64,000 nucleotides of DNA from Williamsia serinedens (GTDB lineage: Bacteria; Actinomycetota; Actinomycetes; Mycobacteriales; Mycobacteriaceae): the NCBI RefSeq assembly GCF_024171725.1, contig NZ_JAMTCG010000004.1, positions 496,001 through 560,000 on the forward strand, written 5' to 3'. Numbering within the stretch: the first letter of the stretch is position 1; every line of letters starts with the position of its first letter. The position numbers and the translations under genes are program-made. Below the pieces are notes generated by a model. That model saw nothing but the letters and a program-made list of their open reading frames with translations, did no database searches and was not told where the DNA came from. Below, one piece after another: positions 16,912 to 24,371 of this stretch.

Positions 16912-17213
16912 GAGATCTCCTGGTCGGTGTCCACGGGGACGATGGTTCGCGTGGCGGCGAGCGATGCGAGCGCGGCGAGGTGGACCGAACGATCCTCGGT
17001 CGCGATGCCGGAGGACATCACGGCCTCTGCGGCCGTCGGGTGGTCGCCGAGGGAGCGGACGAGTTCGACGAGAGCGAGGCTCTTGAGGAACGACAACCGG
17101 CGCGTACCGAAGTGATAGAGCAGGGCGCCGAACGGCTCGGGTCGCACCGCCACCCGCGGGTCGAGCACCCAGGCGATCGACGCGTCGAACCCGAGGGCGG
17201 CGGGCGACGCCAT
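16908..17213 (-). CDS. mftB: Mycofactocin peptide chaperone MftB
   Basis: A 101-residue PqqD-like RiPP recognition element that binds the MftA leader and presents it to MftC. The segment D-P-R-V-A-V-R-P-E-P-F-G-A-L-L-Y-H-F-G near residues 18-36 and R-R-L-S-F-L-K-S are the family's conserved core. The ATG at 17213 lies one base past the mftA stop, and the stop overlaps mftC (ATGA). This tight packing is typical of mftABC and indicates one transcript. Confidence 0.93.
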   Translation of the reverse strand: MASPAALGFDASIAWVLDPRVAVRPEPFGALLYHFGTRRLSFLKSLALVELVRSLGDHPTAAEAVMSSGIATEDRSVHLAALASLAATRTIVPVDTDQEIS

Positions 17214-17214
17214 C

Positions 17215-17343
17215 TCAGTAGACCCCGCACATACCGTCGATCGAGACCTCCTCGACGAGGCTCTCCGACACCAGGTCGGCGGCGGGGACCTCGACCGCCG
17301 ACTCGCGTGCGTCGACGCCGGTGGCAACAGTGTTCTCGGCCAT
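17215..17343 (-). CDS. mftA: Mycofactocin precursor peptide MftA
   Basis: A 42-residue precursor. It ends in the invariant core I-D-G-M-C-G-V-Y, whose final Val-Tyr becomes the cofactor. The preceding L-V-E-E-V-S is the leader part recognised by MftB. Two adjacent ATG codons (17346 and 17343) are possible. I chose the second because the GAGAGGA site is then about 7 nt away. It is first of the leftward mftABCDF group and divergent from mftM. The N-terminal half varies between species and has no known function. Confidence 0.93.
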   Translation of the reverse strand: MAENTVATGVDARESAVEVPAADLVSESLVEEVSIDGMCGVY

Positions 17344-17425
17344 CATGATTCCTCTCGATCGGTGGTCGTGTGCGCTCACCGTAGGAGTGGCCGCGGCGTT
17401 GTCGTCGCAGGTCGAACGCGAACCC

Positions 17426-17507
17426 ACCGTTCGGAACGCCGACCCACCCGATCGGGCAGGCCGGCCACCCGCCCTGACAGTGCGTTCTCGTCGACCGTCC
17501 GGTCGAC
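17426..17507. promoter_or_regulatory. mftA-mftM divergent control region with palindromes
   Basis: The 252-nt region between mftA and mftM contains ACCGTTCGGA (17426-17435), the perfect palindrome CCCGATCGGG (17447-17456), and GTCGACCG-TC-CGGTCGAC (17490-17507), also perfect apart from its 2-nt centre. The first two are preceded by ACCCACC repeats 20 nt apart. Similar CCGWTCGG cores occur upstream of the adjacent Fe-ADH and mno genes. I infer binding sites for a shared regulator. The regulator's identity is unproven. Confidence 0.45.
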
Positions 17508-17598
17508 GTCTGACGAACTCCCCATCGCGCTCGCGGGAGCGTTCCTACCGTGGCCCGAGATCTCCCGACCGTCCGGCCCCGCGCGAGAGAAGAGCACC

Positions 17599-18447
17599 AT
17601 GGCCACCCACGCACCGCGCAGCACCGTCGAGCTCGACTGTCTCGCACCCGCGTCTCCGGGTGTCTGGCAGCGAGGGCGCACGATCGTCCGCCGCGACACC
17701 TCCCTGCCGACGCGGTCGGTCACCGCCTACAGCGAGGATCGACGGATCGTGGTGCGCCACAACCTCGCCGCCCGGCATCTCGCCGACAGCCTGGTCGACA
17801 GCGTGACATCGGTGGTGACGGCAGCCGGCGGGGGTCGCGCCGAGTTCGAGACGGCCATGGTGGGTCTCGTCCGCACCACCGTCGACGATCCTCACGAGGC
17901 CTGGGCCACCTTCTACCGCAACTCGCTCGCCGAACTGCTGGACGGCACCGCCGCGTTCGCGCCCGTTCACCGCCGCGCCGCGGATCTGACCACCGGGTCG
18001 GTCCTCGACCTCGGTTCCTGCTTCGGCTTCTTCCCGCTCCAGCTCGCGCTCGCCGATCCCGACCGTTCCGTCATCGCCACCGACGTCCACCGGGCCACGA
18101 TGGAACTCCTCGCCCGGACCTCGCGGCGCATCGGGGTCCCGGTCGTCACCCGCGCCTGCGACGCGGCCGACCTGCCCTTCCCCGACGGCATGGTCGACAC
18201 GGTCACCGCACTCCACCTCCTCGAGCACGTCGACCACGGCACAGGCATGCGTGTTCTGCGCGAGGCGTGCCGCGTCGCCCGGCGACGCGTCGTCGTCGCG
18301 GTGCCGTACGAGGCCGCGCCGGAACTCTGCCACGGGCACGTGCGGTCCTTCGACCGCGCATCGCTGCACTGCATCGGGTCGGAACTGGGCGTGGATTACA
18401 TCGTGTTCGACCATCACGGCGGGTGGCTGGTGATCGACGTGGGATGA
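17599..18447 (+). CDS. mftM: Mycofactocin oligosaccharide methyltransferase MftM
   Basis: A 282-residue class I SAM-dependent methyltransferase. Motif I is V-L-D-L-G-S-C-F-G-F-F-P near residue 135, with the acidic ribose contact A-T-D-V-H-R and A-L-H-L-L-E-H-V-D-H later. Sequence and position, divergent from mftA and beside the regulator pair of the alcohol dehydrogenase locus, fit MftM, which methylates a glucose of the mycofactocin oligosaccharide (homologue of M. tuberculosis Rv3030, from memory). ATG at 17599 follows AGAGAAGAGC. It occupies the place where the TetR gene mftR is usually found. Confidence 0.85.
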   Translation: MATHAPRSTVELDCLAPASPGVWQRGRTIVRRDTSLPTRSVTAYSEDRRIVVRHNLAARHLADSLVDSVTSVVTAAGGGRAEFETAMVGLVRTTVDDPHEAWATFYRNSLAELLDGTAAFAPVHRRAADLTTGSVLDLGSCFGFFPLQLALADPDRSVIATDVHRATMELLARTSRRIGVPVVTRACDAADLPFPDGMVDTVTALHLLEHVDHGTGMRVLREACRVARRRVVVAVPYEAAPELCHGHVRSFDRASLHCIGSELGVDYIVFDHHGGWLVIDVG

Positions 18448-18455
18448 CCCACCGC

Positions 18456-19088
18456 TCAGATGAGACCGGACTTGCTCGCCTCGTAGACCGCCTCGGCACG
18501 ACGTCGCACACCCAGTTTCCGCATGATGTTGCTGATGTGGAACTTGGCGGTGGTGGGTGAGATGTACAGGGATGCCCCGATCTGGGCGTTGGACTGTCCG
18601 GCCGCCAGCAGTCGGAGCACCTCGAGCTCGCGCTCACTGAGTCGGGTGTCCGCGATAGTTCCACCGGCCACCGATCGCACCATCGCCGCGGCGCTGCGTG
18701 AGTCGAAGGCCGACTCGCCCCGCGACACCGCCCGGATCGCACGCACCAACTCGGTGGTGTCGACGTCCTTGACGACATAGCCCCGCGCCCCGGCGTGCAC
18801 CGCCTCCACCACGAGCCTCTCGTCCAGAGATGTCGTGAGGACCAGGAGACCCATGGACGGGTGCGATCGAGACAGCTCCGCGCAGAGTGCGAGTCCCTCG
18901 AAATCCGCTCCAGCAGAGAGTTTCAGGTCGATGAGCACCACGTCGGGCGTGTGATGGCCGGCCATGACCGCGGCCTCTTCCTTCGTGGCCGCCTCACCCA
19001 CCACCGTCAGATCGGGTTCACGTTCCAGGACCGACCGCAGACCCTCGCGCAGAATGGCGTGGTCGTCCACGAGGGCGATCGTCGTCAC
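18456..19088 (-). CDS. mnoR: NarL/LuxR-type response regulator, MnoR-like
   Basis: A 210-residue response regulator. The receiver domain has D-D-H near residue 8, the phospho-acceptor in V-L-I-D-L-K near residue 53, and Lys in Y-V-V-K-D near residue 105. The C-terminal LuxR HTH is L-S-E-R-E-L-E-V-L-R-L-L-A with I-S-P-T-T-A-K-F-H-I-S-N-I. It is coupled by GTGA to the histidine kinase. M. smegmatis has a two-component system (MnoSR) beside its mno locus that controls mno in response to 1,3-propanediol. Order and neighbours suggest this is its counterpart, so the symbol is by analogy. Confidence 0.8.
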   Translation of the reverse strand: MTTIALVDDHAILREGLRSVLEREPDLTVVGEAATKEEAAVMAGHHTPDVVLIDLKLSAGADFEGLALCAELSRSHPSMGLLVLTTSLDERLVVEAVHAGARGYVVKDVDTTELVRAIRAVSRGESAFDSRSAAAMVRSVAGGTIADTRLSERELEVLRLLAAGQSNAQIGASLYISPTTAKFHISNIMRKLGVRRRAEAVYEASKSGLI

Positions 19089-20443
19089 GACTCGTCCCCC
19101 ACCGCTTCGGGGACGAGAGGACCGGCGCCGATCGGGATGGTCGCGACCACCCGCACGCCGCCCAGCCGCGATCGACGGACGCGGAACTCGCCACCGACGT
19201 CGGCCACGCGTCCGGCCATGTTCGCCAGACCCCGATGCAGTCCGCCGATGTCGCGCCGACTCGACACCGCGAGCATCGAGCGGAGCGCGCCGGGTTCGCC
19301 GGAGCCGTCGTCGTCGACGGCGAGCCGGACGCGGTCGTGTTCGTATCCGAGTTGGACGCGGGCATGTGTCGCATCGGCGTGCACCGCCGTGTTGAACAGT
19401 GCCTCTCCGGCCACGCGGAGCAACGCGTGGTCCAGGTCGCCCGGCAGTTCCACGGGTGTACCCGTCACCTCCACCGTGACCTCCAGATCGCCGGGCATGT
19501 GCACGACGCCGAGCCGCGCCAGCATGTCGGGCAGGGCCGACTTCTTGTCGTCGGCGGCGTGTTCCAACGCGTAGATGGCAGAACGCAACTGGTCGACGGC
19601 TCGGCGGGTGAGGTCCTTGGCGACGTCCAACCGATCTCGCCGTTCGTCGTCGGGGATGTCACTGCGGCACACCTCGATCTGCATCCCGGCCGACAGGACG
19701 GCCTGGGTCACGCTGTCGTGCAGTTCCCGGGCCATCCGATGACGCTCCTCGTCGAGCACCCGGTTGCGCTGCGCTGCACCGAGTTCGCGCTGCGTCGCGA
19801 CGAGTTCGGCGTTCCGACACTCGAGGTCGACCGCGGTACGACGAACATGCTCCAGCACCGCGGAATTGTGCAGCGCGACGGCCGTCTGGGACGCCAGGAT
19901 GCTGACCACGGACACATCGGTCGCGTCGAGCGGACGCTGCGTCCAGGCGGCGAGAGCGCCGACGTGTCGACCGTCGAGCGCGAGGGGCACACAGACGGAT
20001 CCGGCCGTCGCGACGACCTCTGCGTCCACCTCCGAACGCCGGATGCGATCGAGGCGGTCGAGGACGTCCTCGGGCAGCGGCGGACCCTCCACGTCGCCGA
20101 CGAGGAACGGGGTGCCGTCGGGCCCGAGGACCAGCCGCCGGGGTCCGGCGTCGACGAACTCACCGTCGGCGAGCGCGAAGACCGTCCACCGGGCCTCGAG
20201 GTGGACGCGCGCGGCCTCCACCACCGAACAGATCAGCCGTTCGGGTCCTTCCGACGTGCGCACGAGGGCCTCCGCGATCAGGCCCAGGGACGACACCGTT
20301 CGTTGCAGGCGCTCGGTGGCGCCGCGGTACTGCGTGTAGAAGGTCGACTTCCCGGTGCGCAGTCCGGTCAGTCGGGTCAGGTCCGCCTGGTCGGGTATCG
20401 CCGCCACCAGGTCGGAGACGTCCCGCAGCTCAGAGGGCGGCAC
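19085..20443 (-). CDS. mnoS: Cytosolic GAF-domain histidine kinase, MnoS-like
   Basis: A 452-residue sensor kinase with no membrane segment. Residues about 60-210 form a GAF-like sensory domain (H-L-E-A-R-W-T-V-F-A-L-A ... S-V-V-S-I-L-A-S-Q-T-A-V-A-L-H-N). A coiled-coil leads to the HisKA_3 phospho-acceptor E-E-R-H-R-M-A-R-E-L-H-D-S-V-T-Q. The C-terminal HATPase_c domain includes E-A-L-F-N-T-A-V-H-A and G-G-L-H-R-G-L-A-N-M-A. Its start lies 14 nt inside the upstream alcohol dehydrogenase gene and its stop overlaps the response regulator start, so all three are co-translated. It probably senses a small alcohol or its oxidation state. Confidence 0.8.
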   Translation of the reverse strand: MPPSELRDVSDLVAAIPDQADLTRLTGLRTGKSTFYTQYRGATERLQRTVSSLGLIAEALVRTSEGPERLICSVVEAARVHLEARWTVFALADGEFVDAGPRRLVLGPDGTPFLVGDVEGPPLPEDVLDRLDRIRRSEVDAEVVATAGSVCVPLALDGRHVGALAAWTQRPLDATDVSVVSILASQTAVALHNSAVLEHVRRTAVDLECRNAELVATQRELGAAQRNRVLDEERHRMARELHDSVTQAVLSAGMQIEVCRSDIPDDERRDRLDVAKDLTRRAVDQLRSAIYALEHAADDKKSALPDMLARLGVVHMPGDLEVTVEVTGTPVELPGDLDHALLRVAGEALFNTAVHADATHARVQLGYEHDRVRLAVDDDGSGEPGALRSMLAVSSRRDIGGLHRGLANMAGRVADVGGEFRVRRSRLGGVRVVATIPIGAGPLVPEAVGDES

Positions 20444-21572
20444 GGAACAGCGCCTCCGCGTCCGCGAGCCCGACCGGCCGGGGGTTGGTGGCCATGCAGG
20501 CGTCTCGCAGCGCCGACGTGGCCAGCCGCGGTATGTCGGACTCCTGAACGCCCAGCTGCCCGAGCCGTCGCGGCACCCCCACCGACCGGGCCAGCTCCTC
20601 CACCGCGTCGGCGACTGCCAGGGCGGCCTCGTCCGGCGGACCCTGCGCCTCGTCGAGCCCGAGCCCGTCGGCGATCGTCACGAACGGCGTCGGGTCTGTC
20701 GCGGCGTTGAACCTGATCACGTGCGGCAGCAGGACGCCGTTGATGACACCGTGCGGGAGGTCCAGGAGCCCGCCGACCTGGTGGCTCAGCGCATGTGCGG
20801 CCCCGAGGATGGCGTTGGTGAACGCCAGACCCGCATCGAGGCTGGCCTGTGCCATCACCGATCGCGTCCTGACCCCCCACGGGTCGGAGATGCTCGCGTC
20901 GAGCGTCCCCACCACGGTGTTGACCGCCCGGAGGGCGTGGTGGTCGGTGAGTGGGTTGTGGGCGCGCGACACGAACGCCTCGACGCCGTGCGTGAGTGCA
21001 TCCAGTCCCGTTGCCGCACTCAACCACTCGGGCATCGTCGTGAGCAGACGCGGGTCGATCACCGTGATGTCGGGTACGAGCGCGCGACCCAGGATGGTGA
21101 TCTTGGTGCCGCGCGTGGTGTCGGTGACGATGCAGAACTGGGAGACGTCGGCACCGGTCCCCGCGGTGGTCGGCAGCATCACGAGAGGCGGGATGGGCCC
21201 GGTCACCCGGTCCACACCCTCGAAGTCGAGGATGTGCCCGCCGTGTCCGGCGAGGATGGCGATCCCCTTCGCCGCATCCATCACCGATCCCCCGCCGAGC
21301 GCCACCAGGACGTCGCACCCGGCCTGTTCGTAGACGCGGTGGCCGTCGGTGATCTCGTGGTCCTTCGGGTTCGCGGTGAGCCCACTCCACACCGTCGGCT
21401 CGAGACCACAGCCACGCAGATGTGCCTGCACCTCGCGCACCCATCCGGCCTCGACGAGCCCCGGATCGGTCACCAACAGGGGCCGGGACCCGCCCAGTCG
21501 ACGAGCCGCGTGTGCCGCCTCGACCGTCGAGTCGACGCCGAACACGATCTCGGGGGCGTGGAACTTGACCAC
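20430..21572 (-). CDS. Iron-type (group III) alcohol dehydrogenase
   Basis: A 380-residue Fe-ADH. The nucleotide motif G-G-G-S-V-M-D-A-A-K-G is near residue 95. Metal-ligand motifs are G-L-D-A-L-T-H and H-A-L-S-H-Q-V-G ... L-P-H-G. I chose the GTG at 21572 because AGGAGG precedes it and the product then opens with the usual F-x-x-P-x-x-V-F-G. An ATG at 21647 would add 25 atypical residues. As I recall, a 1,3-propanediol dehydrogenase-type gene has this place next to mnoS in M. smegmatis. Substrate is probably a short primary alcohol or diol. Confidence 0.85.
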   Translation of the reverse strand: MVKFHAPEIVFGVDSTVEAAHAARRLGGSRPLLVTDPGLVEAGWVREVQAHLRGCGLEPTVWSGLTANPKDHEITDGHRVYEQAGCDVLVALGGGSVMDAAKGIAILAGHGGHILDFEGVDRVTGPIPPLVMLPTTAGTGADVSQFCIVTDTTRGTKITILGRALVPDITVIDPRLLTTMPEWLSAATGLDALTHGVEAFVSRAHNPLTDHHALRAVNTVVGTLDASISDPWGVRTRSVMAQASLDAGLAFTNAILGAAHALSHQVGGLLDLPHGVINGVLLPHVIRFNAATDPTPFVTIADGLGLDEAQGPPDEAALAVADAVEELARSVGVPRRLGQLGVQESDIPRLATSALRDACMATNPRPVGLADAEALFRAAL

Positions 21573-21680
21573 GCGACCCTCCTCGGCGAAGGGGCCGGCC
21601 ACACGGGTGACCGACTGCGCATGTGCCGGCGCCAGTCGAGAACGCATGTGATCCAGCTTACAGCCGAACTCCGCTGGCGG

Positions 21681-21700
21681 ACCTGCCCGTTCGGGCAGGT
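21681..21700. promoter_or_regulatory. Perfect 20-nt palindrome upstream of the Fe-ADH gene
   Basis: ACCTGCCCG-TT-CGGGCAGGT lies between the NiCoT stop and the Fe-ADH start. The 2-nt loop makes it a poor terminator hairpin and a better protein-binding site. Its centre CCCGTTCGGG resembles CCCGATCGGG in the mftA-mftM gap. Confidence 0.5.
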
Positions 21701-21735
21701 GGGGCCGCCCCCGGCCGCACAGGCGCACGGTCGGG

Positions 21736-22842
21736 TCAGCCGCCGTCACCCGGCGGGAAACGGTCGTCGACACCCGCCACCTTGTAGTAGACGACGGCCA
21801 CGACCCACACCACCACGAAGGTGCCGACGACGAACTCACCGACGTGCTCGAGGTCCACCGCGCCCGCGGCATCCCAGATGCCCCCGGCGAGACCGAACTG
21901 CTCACCCATCAACGACAGCAGTTCGACGGTCCCGACCACGAACGCGAGGAACACCGAGAGGCCGGTCATGGTGATGTTGTAGTAGATCTTGCGTGCAGGC
22001 GTGACGAACGCCCAGCCGTAGGCCTTCGACATGACGATCCCGTCGATGGTGTCCATCGTCGACATCCCCGCCGCGAAGAGGATGGGCAGCGCGATGATCG
22101 CGAGCGGCGGCAGTCCTCCCGCGATGGCCGACGTGCCGGCGATCGCCAAGAGACCGACCTGCGTCGCCGTGTCGAACCCCAGTCCGAACAGCAGACCCAG
22201 CGGATACATCTGCCACGAGTGGTTGATGAGATTCGCGTACCGACCGCGGAAGAGGCGGTTCATCAGTCCCCGCTTGGCGAGGAGCTCGTCCAGTGTCTCG
22301 TCGGAGAAGCGGCCGGCGGCGGCGCCGCGCCACACCTTGACGATCCCGACCAGGACGACGACGTTCAAGCCGGCGATGAGGTACAGGAACGTCCCGGAGA
22401 CCAGGGTGCCCACGATCCCGCCGGGCCCCGCGAAGGCCTCCTGGAATGCCGTGGCCTTCGCGGCGACGACAGCGATGGCGGTGACGAACACCAGGACCAC
22501 GGTCGAGTGACCCAGCGAGAAGAAGAGACCGACCGCCAGCGGCCGCCGGCCCTTCTGCAGGAGATAGCGGGTCGTGTCGTCGATCGCCGCGATGTGGTCG
22601 GCGTCGAACGCATGACGCATTCCGAGGGTGTAGGCGAGCAGACCGGCGCCGGCGTAGACGAGGCTCCCGTCCGAACCGGTCAGCCCGTGGATCCTGGGGA
22701 TGGCGTTGTAGTGGGTGAACAGCCCCCACCCGATGACGTGCAGGGCCACGATGAAGCCGACGATCGCCGCCAGCCGCGGCAGCTCGTCCCGGGTGAAGCG
22801 GCTCTGTCGGGCTGGGGTCTCGACGTGGGTGAGGGTGGTCAT
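21736..22842 (-). CDS. NiCoT family nickel/cobalt transporter
   Basis: A 368-residue membrane permease with about eight helices. The helix-II signature R-H-A-F-D-A-D-H-I is near residue 80, followed by A-A-I-D-D-T-T-R. Later motifs L-F-x-L-G-F-D-T-A-T-Q and G-M-S-T-M-D-T-I-D-G are also typical of NiCoT permeases. It imports Ni2+ or Co2+ at high affinity; sequence alone does not tell which. The ATG at 22842 overlaps the stop of the VWA gene (ATGA), so it is co-translated with a MoxR/VWA pair. I infer it supplies metal to a module that loads a nearby dehydrogenase. No urease or hydrogenase genes are in view. Confidence 0.9.
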   Translation of the reverse strand: MTTLTHVETPARQSRFTRDELPRLAAIVGFIVALHVIGWGLFTHYNAIPRIHGLTGSDGSLVYAGAGLLAYTLGMRHAFDADHIAAIDDTTRYLLQKGRRPLAVGLFFSLGHSTVVLVFVTAIAVVAAKATAFQEAFAGPGGIVGTLVSGTFLYLIAGLNVVVLVGIVKVWRGAAAGRFSDETLDELLAKRGLMNRLFRGRYANLINHSWQMYPLGLLFGLGFDTATQVGLLAIAGTSAIAGGLPPLAIIALPILFAAGMSTMDTIDGIVMSKAYGWAFVTPARKIYYNITMTGLSVFLAFVVGTVELLSLMGEQFGLAGGIWDAAGAVDLEHVGEFVVGTFVVVWVVAVVYYKVAGVDDRFPPGDGG

Positions 22843-24368
22843 CGTCCTACCTGTTCGGTTGCCAGTGCGTCGGCGGTGCTGGAGAGTCCGGTGAGATCGC
22901 GTACGACGCGCACTCGCTGACAGTGCTCGGCGTAGAGCGGCAGATCGCAGGAACCGAGTCCCCACGAGTACCGGGGTTCCGGTGTGAGCCAGATGGTCTC
23001 GCGGGCCCGTCGCGAGATCTCGGCGAACGCCTCGACGTTCGGGTTCAGGCCGTTGCTGCGGCCGTCGGCCAACACGAGCACCGTCGTCCGCCGGCTCACC
23101 GCGTTGCCGTGCTCGTCGAGGAACTGTCCGAACGCGGCGCCGTGGTCGGAGTTGGCGTCGACGTCGATCACGTCGCCGCCGAAGACCAGGCCCAGTGCCT
23201 TCTCCACGGAGTGGTCGCTGAACAGGTCGGTCACCTCGGCGAGCTCGGAGACGAAGACGAAGGTCCGCACCTGACTCACCAGGTCCTGCAGGCCGTGCAC
23301 GAGATGCAGCGTGAACCGGGCGGTGGCGCGGACCGACAGGCTGACGTCGGCCAGCAGCACCAACCGGGGCTTGTCCTCGCTGCGTGCGACGGTGACCGGG
23401 TGGAACGGGACCCCGTCGTAGCGCATGTTGTGCCGCATCGTCCGAGACGAGTCGACCCGTCCCCGCGCGCCGGCTCGGCGGCGGTGTGTGAGCGCACCGT
23501 GCAGACTCGCGGTCAGGCGCCGCAGTACCTCCTCGAGCTCCGCGCGTTCCTGCTCTCCGACATGGTCCACGGTGGCGACGGCGTCGTCCCCGTGTCCCTC
23601 CACCACCCGACTGTCCAGTGCCAGCAGCGATTCCAGGTGTCGTTTCAGCGCGGCAGGCAGGTTCTCCAACACACCGGCCAATCGCCTGCGCAGGTCCGCC
23701 GCTGCGTCGAGACCGTCGGTCTGGGCATCGTCGGGCACGTCGTCGAGCCACCCGAAGAGGGCGTCCTGCTGGGCGACGGACAGATCGGCGTCGACGCGTG
23801 TGCCGCTGGAGGTGGAGATGTCACCCGGGGCGGACGCGCCCCGCAGGTGGTCGGTCTCGATCTGTACCCGGTTCCCCTCACCCAGGACCGACACGGCGTC
23901 CTGCGAGAAGACGATCTCGTCGGTCATCGAGGCGAGGTCGATCTTGTTGGCCTCCTGGTGCAGGTTGTACTGCGTCGCGAGGTCGTCGGGGTCGAAGTAC
24001 TCCCGGATGTCCGACGGTGCCCCGTGTTCGTGCCCCTGCTGTGGGAGCTGACCCGGCTCGTCCGAGAGCGTGAACTGCTCGAGGACCCCGTCGTCGGACA
24101 GGTCGTCGTGACTGTGGGTGTGGCCGTGGTCGTCGGTGGACGGCTGGACACGGACGAGCGCGAAGAAGAGATCGAAGACGGCGTCGTAGAAGGCGTCACC
24201 GTCGACGTCTTTCACGAGCGCGGTCCGCAGCGCCTCCTTGAGGAGCGACCGGTTCGCGAGCACCCCCGGCACGGCTGCGGCGTTCATCGCGTCGACGGTC
24301 TCGGGGGTGGAGATCCGCAGACCACGCAGGCGCAGCAGACGGACGAACCGGTGCAGGCTCTGCTCCAC
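22839..24368 (-). CDS. CoxE-like VWA domain protein with histidine cluster
   Basis: A 509-residue VWA protein. The N-terminal third is helical and contains H-G-H-T-H-S-H (His at about 81, 83, 85 and 87). The C-terminal VWA domain carries a MIDAS-type L-L-A-D-V-S-L-S and later V-L-A-D-G-R-S-N. VWA proteins of this type work with MoxR-like AAA+ ATPases to insert metals or cofactors (CoxD/CoxE for CO dehydrogenase are the model). The GTG start is 3 nt past the MoxR stop, and its stop overlaps the nickel/cobalt permease gene, so three genes form one translational unit. Confidence 0.85.
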   Translation of the reverse strand: MEQSLHRFVRLLRLRGLRISTPETVDAMNAAAVPGVLANRSLLKEALRTALVKDVDGDAFYDAVFDLFFALVRVQPSTDDHGHTHSHDDLSDDGVLEQFTLSDEPGQLPQQGHEHGAPSDIREYFDPDDLATQYNLHQEANKIDLASMTDEIVFSQDAVSVLGEGNRVQIETDHLRGASAPGDISTSSGTRVDADLSVAQQDALFGWLDDVPDDAQTDGLDAAADLRRRLAGVLENLPAALKRHLESLLALDSRVVEGHGDDAVATVDHVGEQERAELEEVLRRLTASLHGALTHRRRAGARGRVDSSRTMRHNMRYDGVPFHPVTVARSEDKPRLVLLADVSLSVRATARFTLHLVHGLQDLVSQVRTFVFVSELAEVTDLFSDHSVEKALGLVFGGDVIDVDANSDHGAAFGQFLDEHGNAVSRRTTVLVLADGRSNGLNPNVEAFAEISRRARETIWLTPEPRYSWGLGSCDLPLYAEHCQRVRVVRDLTGLSSTADALATEQVGR

Positions 24369-24371
24369 CGA

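Noticed and set aside
22843-22900. Cobalamin or nickel riboswitch before the NiCoT permease gene
   Set aside because: The gene overlaps the VWA gene by ATGA, so there is no leader for a riboswitch.
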